Shown in pieces: positions 11,058-23,971 of a stretch of DNA of 64,000 bases (positions within the stretch are counted from its first letter, which is position 1; each line of letters starts with the position of its first letter). The translations under genes were made by a program, and so were the position numbers. Under the pieces are notes generated by a model, which did no database searches, had not been told where the DNA came from, and saw nothing but the letters and a program-made list of their open reading frames with translations. The DNA lies in NCBI GenBank assembly GCA_963662155.1, contig OY759261.1, positions 40,481,996 through 40,545,995 of the forward strand, written 5' to 3'. The stretch is from Lamellibrachia columna (Eukaryota > Annelida > Polychaeta > Sabellida > Siboglinidae).

Positions 11058-11846
11058 CTACCATCTCCTCTCATTCCAGCCCTTGGGGCAGAGTAGAGGG
11101 TCTTTTACTTTGTTTATGTCATTCACAGAGATTGTTAATTTGAAGGAGTTCATTTTTGCATTGTTATTGCTGGCTTTTGTTAGTTTACGGAATTTTACTC
11201 CTTTTCGTGTGATGTATTCACCAACTTCACTGACCCCGTCCGATTTATGAACTCGGCATATAAAGAAGTCTCTGTCGGGAGGAGGCACCATGGTAACTCC
11301 TGCAGCATCGATCCCCTGGCCAGCGATGGTTCCTCGCGTCCGCGTGTTCCGCGGTTGCTTGCTGCGGTTTTCTCTTTGCAACTGTTTTTTCTGCTTTCGT
11401 CTCTGGTCTGCTGGAATCACAAACGTACCACGTAACTGCTGCGTCGTGCTGTCAATACGCGGCAGTACAGGTATTGGCTGCGTCGTGCTGTCAATACGCG
11501 GCGGTACAGGTATTGGCTGCGATTCGCGGTCCGCTTCCTGTTTTCGTTCACACCGATCATTGTCGTTGCCATCCGGCGCCCCGTTACGGTTAGTGCCCCC
11601 TGTCTTCTGTAGTGGCTGATTACTGGAGCCACCAGCAACACCCTCTGCCAGTGATGGGTACTTCGCTTTATGATCATTGGTTTTAACCAATACCTGCTGT
11701 ATCAGTTGTCCGTGTAATTTAGAGTCAGTTTCCAATGCAGATATCTTCTGGCTGTTAGTAGCGGCATCGGATTTAGTGCCATCAAGGGTGTCCACGAGCA
11801 CTTTAAGCTCACCCTCGAGGTCTGCCAGTTTCTCGGCGATACTCAA
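11058..11846 (-). CDS. LINE ORF1-like protein, 262 aa
   Basis: This sits directly upstream of ORF2 and should bind element RNA (inference from position). The N-terminal 45 residues look like a coiled coil (EKLADLEGELKVLVDTLDG), followed by a Gln/Gly/Asn-rich middle, a basic stretch, and a C-terminal part with DFFICRVHKSDGVSEVGEYI. The middle contains a 13-aa direct duplication (PIPVxPRIDSTTQ twice, 39 bases, about 11,445-11,520). The whole frame is open, unlike ORF2. I do not see zinc knuckles. Confidence 0.6.
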   Translation of the reverse strand: MSIAEKLADLEGELKVLVDTLDGTKSDAATNSQKISALETDSKLHGQLIQQVLVKTNDHKAKYPSLAEGVAGGSSNQPLQKTGGTNRNGAPDGNDNDRCERKQEADRESQPIPVPPRIDSTTQPIPVLPRIDSTTQQLRGTFVIPADQRRKQKKQLQRENRSKQPRNTRTRGTIAGQGIDAAGVTMVPPPDRDFFICRVHKSDGVSEVGEYITRKGVKFRKLTKASNNNAKMNSFKLTISVNDINKVKDPLLCPKGWNERRW

Positions 11847-12752
11847 CTCATTTACTCCCTCCGGATGACTCTTTGGAATTAGCTTCCAGTCCCGTGCTAC
11901 ACACTGTACTTTGATACCATTCTCAATTAGGCTTCCAATACCTCTCAGAATGTCGTCATATATCAGTATATGTTACTAAAATGCGCAGTATATACTGCGA
12001 AAGCAGCGTAAATGTAAAGATAACTGGCATTGACTTTGTCAATGCGCACTAATACTAGAAGACGTGATAGGAATGTTAACTTCACATTTACCGAACGCGG
12101 ACAATTGCACGCGTGTTACACACTGGCTATTTGACAAGGGTCACACGAGGGCTACTTTCAGCGACAACACGGCCCCCGGTCTTGATCGTGCTCTCCAGCC
12201 CGACACCGGGCCGGCTGCCGGACAGACCCTGTGAGCCGCCCGGCATACATGTCGAGCCCGTGTCGATACGACGCCTATGGTGTTTACAGCGGTTATCAAG
12301 CAAAATACTTAATCAAACCTTTTGAAATTTGATGAGTTATCAGTTGAAATAATGTGCAACACCTATTCCGAGTCGTTTGTCGACTGAGCTTTTGGAACAT
12401 TGTAGCAAACTTATTAAAAGACTCGGAGCTGTCACGCCCTTAGTAAAACATCTATATAATTATGTGAATAAATATGTAGAATTCTAAAGAAATATATAGA
12501 AATGTATAATTATTTTTAAGTCTACGTAGTATAGTACAATTGTCTGTAGAAAACCGAAGTACTGCAAAATATAATATATACTTAGTTTACGTCTACTTCA
12601 ATTCTGTAAAAACAAATGTATATAAATTATAGAATTCTACAGAGCTTAGTATAGTAGTGTATAGAAAACCATACAATACTACTAGGCACTGCATGATAAT
12701 ATGGTCTGGCGTCATTTGTTTTTTCAGGGCATCCGACGAAAGAAATTTCAAA

Positions 12753-12929
12753 ATGAATATCAATGAAGTGCTACGGACAATGAGAAGAAAACCACCAAAG
12801 CAACTTTGCTGTTGCTGTCTGGTTGGCGTTCTCTTTGTCACCAGCATCATATACCTAAGAAATCCTCAGCCAGTCTTGGAAAAATTTCTACATCCTCCTT
12901 TGAAGAATGTGAAACATATTTATAATAAA
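12753..12929 (+). CDS. STELLO/DUF288-like gene, first coding exon (membrane anchor)
   Basis: The exon starts after a TTTTTTCAG acceptor at 12,727 and has an ATG at 12,753. It encodes 59 residues and ends in phase 0 at a GT donor (AATAAA|GTTAGT). The protein starts with a short basic cytoplasmic tail (RTMRRKPPKQ), four cysteines and a hydrophobic segment (LVGVLFVTSIIYL), the layout of a Golgi-type II membrane protein. STELLO proteins of plants are such Golgi proteins; the animal members of DUF288 are little studied. Assignment to the next exons rests on order, strand and matching phase. Confidence 0.65.
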
Positions 12930-13224
12930 GTTAGTCATGTATATTTGTAAATATAAATGTAACTTTTCTATCTTCAGAACCATGCTTACTGCCAGAGTTC
13001 TTAGTCCGTAAATATTACATGTGAATCTTATACAGGATTTCATATTGAGATTTGCCTGTACAAAAGTGTGTGTTGTGTGACTATGTTTGTTTGTTTCCTC
13101 ATCCCTGTCATATACGGGGCTGACAGTTTGTAGGCGCACCTGGGGATCCATGGGGATGGTTCTCCCGGTGGGAATATTACGAAGGAACCTATGGTGACTT
13201 TTACGTACAGATTATGTAACAAAA

Positions 13225-13345
13225 GAAGTTCATAGTAACGTACAATTTTTAGCAATATTGTGCGTGTTTTCTACGATTTGGGTTTAGCACGTATGTAAAA
13301 TAACAGTAACTGCAGGCGGCCATTTTGTAAAATGGCTGCCACACC
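13225..13345. repeat. Dispersed repeat, copy 2 (inside intron)
   Basis: Similar to 1525-1685; its first 60 bases recur near 13,980-14,035 (AGTTCATGGTCACGTACAAT). It sits in the intron between the first two exons of the DUF288 gene. A (C)9 run follows at about 13,468. Confidence 0.5.
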
Positions 13346-14354
13346 CTTCAGTTGCCAAACCTGCGATGGCTCAATATCCAAATATGCATATAAGTGTGTA
13401 CAAGTGTGCCAAATTTGAAGATTTTATCACAAAATGCACAATATTTATGGATATTTTGTTTTATGCCCCCCCCCCCCACTATATTGAGCTGAAAGCACCG
13501 ATAACGTCGTGCTCTATAACAAGTGTTATATAAATGTACTCGTGCGTGCAGACCACAACGTAAAGTCACCGACTTACGTAAAGTGACATTGGGATACACA
13601 AGGGTCGAACGTATCACGTGCTTCCCGCTACACCGAGTTTTAGTAGATTTTATAATAAATGGCCCGTTTATATCAAAGGAGCCATACTTTTCAAAATTGT
13701 TATGTCGACGCCGCAAAGTCGATCATATAACATGGTACCTTTTATTCTTCTAAAATGGCATCTTCTAATGACCCCTTGCATAGACCATATCTCATACAGA
13801 GTCATTCATTCGTCCGTCCGCATGTTCATACAAAGATCTTGTTATCAACAACAAACATTAATCTAAACTGGTGCCGGCGATTATATGTGAAGAGCTATCT
13901 CTTCGTCGGAAGTTTCGGCCGCCTACGTCCTGATACAGCGGTAGAATCACAAGATAATTGTCTAATAATCTAGCAATAGAAGTTCATGGTCACGTACAAT
14001 TGTTAGCAATGCTATGCGTGTTTTCTACGATTGTTCCGAGTTACGCGATCTATGTCAAACGTCCACATTGGTTCCTTCATACGGTACGGATTTTTGGGGC
14101 ATGGAGTTCTCATTGCCATTGTCATTACCTACTAACATTTGACTGGGTCCTGCAAGGAGTCATAAGCTCTCGCAGTGACTGTCACATATCCCGTGCAACG
14201 CGGGGCAACTCGGCGAGTAATACATAATTTTAGCAGTAGGGGGCATATACACTGTTTAAATAGTAATCCGAAAATGCATATGTTGTAAATAACCCGAACG
14301 TATGTTTGTTTTAAAGTAACCCGAAAATGTGTCTGTTGAATAAACATAACCCAG

Positions 14355-14548
14355 AACATGTCCATCTTTCTGCTGGAGATCATTGCTGCTAACGCTGCTG
14401 ACCGACCGTATGGCGGACTTGGCGAGCACAGCAAGTGGATCGTAGCGACAACAATAAATCATCCAACGAAGGCCTTGATCGCTCTCAGTCAACTGGCAGA
14501 CTGGAAGTTGGTGGTTGTTGGTGATCGGAAGACTCCAAGCGATTGGGC
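14355..14548 (+). CDS. STELLO/DUF288-like gene, second coding exon
   Basis: The exon follows an ACCCAG acceptor in phase 0 and ends at GATTGGGC|GTAAGT in phase 2. Its C-terminal two thirds match the start of the DUF288 luminal domain: SKWIVATTINHPTKAL, then DWKLVVVGDRKTPSDW. In the family these residues form the first strands of a glycosyltransferase-like fold. Phase 2 at its end does not fit the phase of the next recognised exon, so at least one exon of length 3n+1 must come between. Confidence 0.8.
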
Positions 14549-14682
14549 GTAAGTGCGTCAAAATGTGTTTTGGAGAAGGGTTGAAAAACACCAGCTCAAA
14601 CAGTGTGTGCGGGCGCGTGTGTGTCTATATGCGCACACGATCACGCGCGCGTGCACACACATGCACAGGCACTATCACATAA

Positions 14683-14822
14683 CCATAAATCAATCACACA
14701 AATATAATGATCACACACACATACGAGCGCGCGATTGAGTGAGTGAGTGCGTGCGTGCATGCGTGGATGCGTGCGTGCGTGTGTGTGTGTGTGATCATTA
14801 TATTTGAGTGATTGATTTATGA
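14683..14822. repeat. Inverted repeat around a microsatellite
   Basis: ATAAATCAATCAC.CAAATATAATGATCACAC-type arms of about 38 bases lie at 14,683-14,722 and, inverted, at about 14,784-14,822, on either side of a GAGT/GCGT/GT microsatellite. It could fold into a hairpin. Confidence 0.8.
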
Positions 14823-15100
14823 TTACTTCAGTAATTAAATGAAAAAAAAAAGACTTTTTCTTTAAAGATGATTGCACGAAAGCTGCACGGCTGAGCATTT
14901 AATTTGTAAAATGACAAACAAAATATTTTAATCTTGTACGGCTTTTGTTTGAATATGTATTTCTAATTACATTTGTATATGACAATTTCAGAAATTAATA
15001 GTTGTAGTTGACAATTTCGAGAATGGCATATTTCTATTTGGTCAATGTCATATGACATCCTCCCTGTTGTGAACATAATTAAATGCAAACAACTATAATG

Positions 15101-15461
<361 letters not shown>

Positions 15462-15606
15462 CATATATATGACATATACAATTCTGTTCTGGTATTCTAC
15501 CGCTTGAAAAGATAAACTATGCTAGAGCTTGAATTGTGTAAATAATATTAAACACTGTATTTATGTAGCATGTTTAGCTACAATTGTCATTGTTCACTGG
15601 TTACAG

Positions 15607-17337
15607 CATGGCGCTCGTTACATCTATGAGACGGACGACGATAACATACTCATGGACGGCTTCCGGTGCTTCCACATTGACGTATCCGTCACACGGGGTC
15701 TGATGCCAGCAACCGATAACATTACGTTCAACCCCTATCCACACTTCGGCCAAGCGTCCTTGTGGCCTCGGGGCTACCCTTTAGAGCTGGTCGGACAAGA
15801 GGAAACCCACAACTACCGGTTCTGTTCCCTTCACCAGGCGTCGATAAGACAGGCATTAGCCAGTGGTGATCCAGATGTAGATGCTGTATTTCGACTGACT
15901 CGGAGACATCAAAGTGACAATGGCAAGTTGATGTTCGATGAAACGGCACCGCCTATTGTAATTCCGCGCGGTACGTTCGTCCCATTCAACTCACAGGATA
16001 CTCTTTTTTCGACAGACGCATTTTGGGCTTTGCTTTTGCCGGCGACTCTATCGGACAGAGCCTGTGACATATACAGGTCCTACTCGGCCCAGGCTCTACT
16101 GTGGCTAGTTGGTGGCCATATTGGATTCTACCCTCCAAATGTGATGCATGTTCGTAACAAACACTCTTTTCTAAGGGACTTGTCAGACGAAAGTGAGATG
16201 AATCTTGATATGGGACGGCTTGTCAGGTTCCTTCACGATTGGAAATGTAATCGGCTGTTCTTATTTGATTGCATGACGAAACTGGCAGAGGATATGGCAG
16301 TTAATAAGTTCTTGCAGAGACGTGATGTAGACGTCACGTACGCATGGGTTGCTGATCTGAAAACCCTGGGGTATGCACCCCCTGCTATAAGATACTCGAG
16401 CACATGTTCAGATGCACTGTCAATGAAGTATTTCCCGCACGAACAGAACACATCGTTTGCGCATGTTGCCAGCATGTCACATGTGAGAGCAGATCTAGCT
16501 CACCAAGTCGCCAGGGCTGATCTTGTGCACAGTGTGTGCAGCGCAGAAATGTACAACACTATCGGCACTGAAGCCTCACCGAAAACTCAGAACCTCCTAT
16601 TAATTGTGACCATGCACAATCCTACAGCGACAATTGCTCTGATAGATGCACACTATAAACGCTGTTTCACACACATTCTCTACTGTGGTGTGTCAACGCC
16701 AGATAGGAGTTTGTTGCACAAATGGAAGCTATCATATCTGACAATGCCTAACGATGCTGGAGCTATATCTTGCGTCAAAGCAGCCTCCGAAATGGGCTAC
16801 AATGTAGAAGGTTTCATGCATGTATCCGACAAAATGCTGCTTCTGTCTGGAAAGAAACTACACATCCATGGAACAAATCAGATGTTGCTAACGGAAAATT
16901 CTTCGAATATGTCAAAACTGTGTAAAGAAAATTCAGCCAAATGTTTGGTACTAACTGAACGTATAACCAACAGTATGAGCTCAAAACTTGACTCGTTGGA
17001 CATCGGAAGTAGAACTAAACTCCAACTGAAAGAATGTTTCAAGAGGTTAGTGCCTTCTGGTGCAACCGAAGCGTCGTTTGTTGAAGATGTGGCATTCTAC
17101 GTGCCCGGGAGACACATGAAGTTGTTCCGAAAACTGGCAGATTTGTACACCGGACAGTACAGTTATGTATCTGTGCTACTGCTCGGTTGTCTTGAGACAC
17201 AACACTTGTATCTCACTAGTGCACGTCAACTAACGATCGACGACCAGGTGGATTTCATATTTCCTTTCTTATTCAGTGCTGTTGATGCGGATAAGGCAGT
17301 GAAGAGCCAATATTGTAAAGCAATGCATTCATGTTGA
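15607..17337 (+). CDS. STELLO/DUF288-like gene, large last exon
   Basis: The exon starts after GGTTACAG and runs 576 codons to TGA. It opens with HGARYIYETDDDN, the acidic DxD-like motif of the family, then NPYPHFGQASLWPRGYPLE, a DVDAVFRLTRR block, PRGTFVPFNSQDTL, AFWALLLPATLS, and LGRLVRFL-type helices (DMGRLVRFLHDW), all in the order found in STELLO/DUF288 proteins. A second, weaker domain (about residues 330-570) matches the C-terminal half of the family, with FLFSAVDADKA near the end. Known STELLO proteins act in the Golgi on cellulose synthase export in plants; the animal role is unknown. The frame extends upstream as an open frame through an apparent intron and should start at the acceptor. 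Confidence 0.85.
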   Translation, partial: HGARYIYETDDDNILMDGFRCFHIDVSVTRGLMPATDNITFNPYPHFGQASLWPRGYPLELVGQEETHNYRFCSLHQASIRQALASGDPDVDAVFRLTRRHQSDNGKLMFDETAPPIVIPRGTFVPFNSQDTLFSTDAFWALLLPATLSDRACDIYRSYSAQALLWLVGGHIGFYPPNVMHVRNKHSFLRDLSDESEMNLDMGRLVRFLHDWKCNRLFLFDCMTKLAEDMAVNKFLQRRDVDVTYAWVADLKTLGYAPPAIRYSSTCSDALSMKYFPHEQNTSFAHVASMSHVRADLAHQVARADLVHSVCSAEMYNTIGTEASPKTQNLLLIVTMHNPTATIALIDAHYKRCFTHILYCGVSTPDRSLLHKWKLSYLTMPNDAGAISCVKAASEMGYNVEGFMHVSDKMLLLSGKKLHIHGTNQMLLTENSSNMSKLCKENSAKCLVLTERITNSMSSKLDSLDIGSRTKLQLKECFKRLVPSGATEASFVEDVAFYVPGRHMKLFRKLADLYTGQYSYVSVLLLGCLETQHLYLTSARQLTIDDQVDFIFPFLFSAVDADKAVKSQYCKAMHSC

Positions 17338-18787
17338 TGTGACTGAGACATGTGCGTTCGTGCGCACGTTTGCACTTATCTAGCATCGTGTTGGGGTAGA
17401 TTATGGGTATACATGTGTAGATGGGAGGAATGAATATGTACATTATCAACACAACAAGACCTTTCTTGCTCATGTTTGATGTAACGGGAAATTTCACTGT
17501 AGTTGATGTTCGTATATTGTATTTTATGATTTGTTGTAACGTGAAAAACAAATATATGTATATATATAAAACATATATAACATTTCTTTTTGATAGAGTG
17601 CACGGGAACGAACAAACCTGTTTTTAAAAAGCGTCACATTAAGATATTATTACTAATTCACATATAATAAACTAACTGAGTACCTCCGATGTCTAGCATT
17701 ACATCAACATCAAAACATTGACACATTACAACATTTGGATTAAATGTTCAGAAGAAGCAGACGTTCAGCCGTTCAATGTTTGCTACTCCCCATATGCCCG
17801 TGTGGATTTTCTTAAGCATGTCATGTGTTGGCTCACATGTAAATGGGCGATCCTGTTGGACCAGCGTCTGTAACACGAGCCAACCATTCCCATAATCATG
17901 ATCACTCTGGCAGGGAGACACGGGGGGGGGGGTTACGCCGGCTGTCTGTCGATAATCATGAGTGAGACCATGAGTGACGTCTACGCACGGCATCACTGAA
18001 GATGACAATAATAACATCGGGGAAACTATACGGCGAGAGACGTTGTGTTGTGCGTAGCGCTACACCACCGCACTCAACCTGACAATAACGTACGCGGTCG
18101 ACCATGACGGCCAAGGTCCATAGCCATATATATATATATGTGAACAGTGAAGACACCCGACGGAATCAGTAGGAACCACTGACGAGATACAATCACCGAA
18201 CGGAATGACGGCGTTCACGATCAATGTGCCTCTGCTTCTGACGGCTACGATGTTGTCATCCTACAGTAATTATTACACAAACGTCTTTCACCTGACACAG
18301 ATCATACGGAATGAAACGGCAAACCATATAATGTAGAATGACACGCACGCACGCACGCACGCAATCACGAATGCACGAACACACTACATTTGTATATATG
18401 TAGAGTTTGCCCTATAGTGTAAAACAAACATGACATTTAGGACATAAATGTCGTTATGAGCAGTGCCTGTGGCAGGTAGCCAATCACCTTTGATGTTGTT
18501 GTGTAGATTGCAAGTTTAGAATGTTGTATCTAGAGAGTTTTTGTGTGTAATTTATTCTTGTAGTAGTACACGCTTGCAATTATTGTTGTAATCTGCAACA
18601 TATTTGAGACGCTTTCCTTCTGGTGTTTGTGTGTGTGTGTGCATATACTTGCAATTTGATCCATACTAATGATTCGCAGTATTTGATATGTAATTTGTAA
18701 CAGCTCAGTTTTATGCTAAGCTGATAGCTTATGGGCAGGTAGGCCTTCACCTTTGATCATGTCGAATATACGTTTTGAGCTATTGTG

Positions 18788-18837
<50 letters not shown>

Positions 18838-20090
18838 GGATTTTCAATACGTACAGCAATAACTTGAGCACTTGTTTTACTTTTCGTGTCTGTACACAAT
18901 TCATTATAAGTTTGCTGGTATGCTTGACATGCATACCAGTGGGAAATAAATTATGCCAATTACCAACCTTTACGTGTGTACTAATTTTTCCTTATTCCTA
19001 CATCAAACAAGCTGCGTCCACATATGAAACTTTCTTATATGCGTTTGCACAAGCCACCACAGAAAACATAAGTAGACTATGTTGGCACCCACGGCACAAG
19101 ACGTGTTGATGATATTATTTGCCAGACTGCACCATTTCAGTGACAATTTGAGAAATGTCCTCCTCAGGCACCTGTGTGGACATGTTGCCCACCTAATGTC
19201 GCGCTTACGAAAGTCAGCACTGTCTCTCACATACTGACATACAAATCAGGCCCGTCCTCGGGGTTTTGAAAAGCTGGGTTCGGAAGTACACAAACAGACG
19301 AGAATTTGTGGGATGCTTCCTGAAAAAGGTTGCAGTTATAATTTGTTTACTCAAAACCGAATCCCGTCCTTGATAACGGGCATGATATTATACCCCGCTT
19401 AAACGGCACTCACCAATCCTGATCGAGATCCCGATAAAGTTGTCGTGTGAACAGTTCGCGATCGGGCATTAATCCTGCTTCCGATGTGGATCGCGATCGC
19501 GATCGAAGTGAGCGTAAATACTAAAGACGCTGACGCTCAGGGATGGTTAACATTTGATTTTATATTGAATTTTCGCCAAAAAAATACAACAATATACATG
19601 TTGTTTTACCTCATGAAACAATTTTTTTTTTAAATTGTGGAAACTGCGATCCGTTAGCGCCGTGTAAACAGGGTGTTATATCCATGCACGCGCTGATAGC
19701 GCTGAACGTCCGGTGATCTCCCGATGTCATTCTTATCGTCGTCGGTCAAACTTGTCGCGTTCTTTTGAAGACTTCCAATTATATTTATGTGTAATTAGCT
19801 ATGGGGACCCAAAAAAATGATGCACATTACTAATTGGATCTTACGAGAGATCAATATACTGTTACCTTAACTGTTTCAGAACAATTGGACATATTTCGTC
19901 CCGTATTTAACTAAACCGTTACAACATGCATGAAATATTTGTCAATTTATAAATGCTTTCCTGACCAGGGCAGGCGTATATGACAATTTTACTCATTCTA
20001 TCCGGCTACAACATATAATAGGGTAAACGTGTTGAATTGGTAATATTAAATCCGTTATGATGTTTCTCTGATGCCTCACCTCAAGGATGT
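17338..20090. other. Intergenic, no gene seen
   Basis: AT-rich sequence with small repeats: (ACGC)5 at 18,341, (TA)n at about 18,797-18,835, and two related segments at about 18,465 and 18,722 that share GGCAGGTAG.C..TCACCTTTGAT. At 19,245 the 15-base string CAGGCCCGTCCTCGG begins a stretch that resembles one at 30,949. A cluster of GATCGCGATC-like words lies at 19,480-19,505. No supported coding sequence. Confidence 0.6.
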
Positions 20091-20097
20091 TTAGACT

Positions 20098-20650
<553 letters not shown>

Positions 20651-20768
20651 AAAAGCTGGGTTGTATGGATTCTAAAAAAAAAATTCTTTCAACTTATTGT
20701 GACATTTAATTGAACATAGTTATCATGAAATAAAACTATAGTAGAGCACCATGTTTTTTCAATATTTT

Positions 20769-21244
20769 AATGATCATATAATGAAACGTTCAGTACACAT
20801 ATATATGATGGAATGATCATATAATGAAACGTTCAATACACATATATATGATGGAATGATCATATAATGAAACGTTCAGTACACATATATATGATGGAAT
20901 GATCATATAATGAAACGTTCAGTACACGTAGATATGATGGAATGATCATATAATGAAACGTTCAGTACACGTAGATATGATGGAATGATCATATAATGAA
21001 ACGTTCAGTACACGTAGATATGATGGAATGATCATATAATGAAACGTTCAGTACACGTAGATATGATGGAATGATCATATAATGAAACGTTCAATACACG
21101 TAGATATGATGGAATGATCATTTAATGAAACGTTCAATACACGTAGATATGATGGAATGATCATATAATGAAACGTTCAATACACGTAGATATGATGGAA
21201 TGATCATATAATGAAACGTTCAGTACACGTAGATATGATGGAAT
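20769..21244. repeat. 43-bp tandem repeat, about 11 copies
   Basis: The unit begins AATGATCATATAATGAAACG. Copies differ mainly at CACATATATATG versus CACGTAGATATG and CAGTAC versus CAATAC; the variants are grouped, indicating spread along the array. Confidence 0.93.
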
Positions 21245-21544
21245 GCAGCCCAGTTATCTTGGCCATTTAACTCCCAACAAGTAGAGCTTTGCTTATGAAA
21301 CATACAGACCGAACCATCCACAATAAAACCAGTATAACGCCATCACTCGACAAGGCTACGCTTTCTGTGTAACTGTGTAACCATGGCATACAATACAGTG
21401 ATCTAACTAACTATATTGGCAAGCTGTGTAGCAACATACACAACTAAAACTGGCTGCACAAAGTCCAAGTCAGATTGGCTGACACCTCATGGCAGATTGG
21501 CGTTCTGTTCCATCATACGTGACTAGCCGTTTGTGGGGACATGA

Positions 21545-22260
21545 AATGAACACTCTATCAATGCTGAGGATCGTTGTCACTCACAAGGCGTCCCGAAGTC
21601 AGCGAATAATTTTTCAGTTCTCTGATTACATTGATTGTCTTCGTGTCTGCTAGTGGAACGATTAATAACCACTTCAAGTAATAGTTCGCCGTGAGCAGAC
21701 AAGTTATGCCATCTAATGCAAGCAAGTCTACCTCTACTTTCTGGAATGGATACTCTGGGACCAGCGTTGGAATCAGCGGTTCATGAGCGCTGACGTTCCG
21801 GTTCGCTTGAAATCGACTACATCGCTCGATCAGATACGAAATGTCTCGCATATAACCTGGCCAGTGGATTGTGGTTTTCGCGCGTTCGGTTCACTTTACT
21901 GTGCCTAAGTGCTTGATGTGTAAGCTGGTGAGCTCCCGCTTTTGGTAATCATATGGTACGACAATCTGTTCTCCTCGAAATAGCATTCCTTCGCGCTCAC
22001 TCAACTCATGACGTACGTTCCAGTCAGGTTTGTGAGATCCGGGCACAGTTTCTTATCCCTGGCGAACATACCATGCAACTAGCTGCAGTGTGTCATCCTG
22101 TACTATTAGGTCACATAGTTCTTCCTGACATGACTCTGTGGTAGACTCTACGTACACAGCGTTGACATCTTCACTGTCATTCGTATCAGTGTCCTCGTCA
22201 TACAACGCCGCTCGACTGAGTGTGTCCGCTAAAACTAACTCACGATCGGGACGCTATCAT
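21545..22260 (-). pseudogene. Ty3/gypsy retrotransposon pol remnant (RNase H end and integrase)
   Basis: Read on the minus strand: the end of RNase H (ADTLSRAAL), then MLFRGEQIVVPYDYQ and the zinc-binding HIKHLG, WPGYMRDI, then the integrase core with PFQKVEVDLLALDG, LTANYYLKWL and SDNDPQ. Integrase inserts the element cDNA. The frame has a TGA after HIKHLGTVK, the second zinc-finger cysteine pair is degenerate, and the rest of the element, including LTRs, is not seen. It is a dead fragment. Confidence 0.85.
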
Positions 22261-22704
22261 TGATATTCGATAATAGTATACATATAAAACAAATTTTTAT
22301 GTGAACACTTTAAACATGTATTTTTATGTTTTTTTCCAGTTTTAACTAAGACATATTATTTTATACAATGACGAATATCATGCTTTTTCCAAACATATGC
22401 ATTTGTAATGACAAAATAGTAGGTAGATCATTTGAGTAACATTGCCTGATCGTTGAGTAATTAGATAATATCATAATCTAAAAATGCTTGAAGCGCTTAT
22501 GTCTTTTAACTCAACTCAAATTAATGTTGGTGACCACTCTTTATATACTGTTTTCTCTTGCACAGTAGTTGACAGAAACATTTTGTAAACAGGCAAACAT
22601 CGTGGGTTGGTTTATAGGTAACAGTTGCTTGATATTGATTCACTAACTTCAAACTATCGAAGTAGATATTATGCAATTTAAAACGAGATACATGTTACTT
22701 TCAG

Positions 22705-23400
22705 ACGTCTGCTACCGCGAAACAGCTGCGTCTGACCGTGAATCTCTCTGTGTTTGTGTTATGCTCCTTCTTCGTCTTCTGGCGACTCCTCGACACCTGT
22801 GTCTTTCCAGCTGTCACGACACCACACTCGTCATTGAACACGCTAATTAGGAACGACAACAGCTACCCCGCGACACCACACTCGTCATTGAACACGCTAA
22901 TTAGGAACGACAACAGCTACCACTCGCAGGACATAGTTGCGTTAAAGCAATTCTACAGAGCAAAAGGAAATCACCCGCTGGAATTAAAAAAGCAACGTCC
23001 TGCGCTTTTGTTGAAATATTACAAATACAAAGTGGAGATCGATTGCGGACGTGACCATCAAGGAAACCTTATTGTCATAGACGAACGCCACCGAGGGAAA
23101 CGTACGTACGGTGGCAGCAGTTTTCGCATCGTGCACACGTCTACTTCATTACGTCAGACGTGCTCCTTCGAAGACTACTTCAATGGCACTTACGTAGCGT
23201 TTTGTGTCCTGGATCGCGCCGACTGCTCCAACATAACGATCTATCTTATGTATGTTGACTACGTGGCCTACACGCACAAGACACATCCTTCGAACAAGTT
23301 CCTCTGGACAGCGAAAATATGTGCCACGAATTGCTACTCGACGAATTCGACCATAAAAGCTTCATGGAACGGATTTCCCACAGTTTCACTCCAGAGATAG
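22705..23400 (+). CDS. Filamin-like domain exon of an NXPE/PC-esterase-like membrane protein
   Basis: The reading frame starts after a TTACTTTCAG acceptor and has a hydrophobic segment (VNLSVFVLCSFFVFWRLL), consistent with a type II membrane or secretory protein. After about 100 residues comes a beta-sandwich-like region, GGSSFRI, then CSFEDYFNGTYVAFCVL and ITIYLMYVDY, which resembles the filamin-type domain of NXPE proteins. An 18-codon segment (TPHSSLNTLIRNDNSY..) is directly duplicated at 22,817-22,924. The 3' splice end is uncertain (the frame stops at 23,400). The initiator exon lies upstream and was not found. Confidence 0.6.
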   Translation, partial: TSATAKQLRLTVNLSVFVLCSFFVFWRLLDTCVFPAVTTPHSSLNTLIRNDNSYPATPHSSLNTLIRNDNSYHSQDIVALKQFYRAKGNHPLELKKQRPALLLKYYKYKVEIDCGRDHQGNLIVIDERHRGKRTYGGSSFRIVHTSTSLRQTCSFEDYFNGTYVAFCVLDRADCSNITIYLMYVDYVAYTHKTHPSNKFLWTAKICATNCYSTNSTIKASWNGFPTVSLQR

Positions 23401-23971
23401 GTGGAAGTACAAGATCGGATGACATGGCGATCAATAAATGATTCACTGAAACTGTTTATTCGTGACGAGAACAACAGACAATGGCAACATTATCAACCTC
23501 TAAATGTATCTAAGTTGTGCAGGTGAGTTCGTGTCGATATCATTTGTTTCGTGCTGATCCATAATCCGTAAACCATTGTTTCGTTGTGACCCTCATTTGG
23601 ATTGTACTGATACCAATAATGGTCTAGCGACACACATCCACCATTCAACCATTATATATAGTCCTCCTCAACAGTTGAGATGAAAGCAATAAACTACACA
23701 AGTTACGCACGCACGCACGCACTCACGCACACACACGCGGTTTTCATTAAATATTTTATATTACCTTCAAATATCAAATGTTGATATAAACCTCAAAGCG
23801 CATGCCACACTCAATACATACGCCATATTCAATACACACGCCACTTACAGTACACACGCAAAACACACGCGACACTCAATGCTCACGCGACACTTAATAC
23901 ACACATCACTTATGTAAACATCCACAAAAGCTTTCTTTATTACATAAATACGTCTTTGTTTCTTTCAACAG

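Larger units (their letters stand above)
2300..11860 (-). mobile_element. Non-LTR retrotransposon (CR1/L2-like LINE), split by a nested insertion
   Basis: Reading the minus strand, ORF1 (11846-11058), an APE-type endonuclease (10985-10211), a linker (10000-9737) and a reverse transcriptase (3834-2560) follow in the canonical order of a CR1/L2/Jockey-group LINE. The element is interrupted at 3835-9730 by a palindromic element. Removing that insert and one copy of CACACT rejoins the linker and reverse transcriptase in the same frame. Frameshifts and stops in the endonuclease and reverse transcriptase show it is dead. The 5' and 3' limits are approximate; 11.86-12.35 kb may be its 5' untranslated region. 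Confidence 0.85.

Noticed and set aside
20769..21244. CRISPR-like regular repeats
   Set aside because: Units are contiguous without spacers; this is a satellite in a eukaryotic genome.
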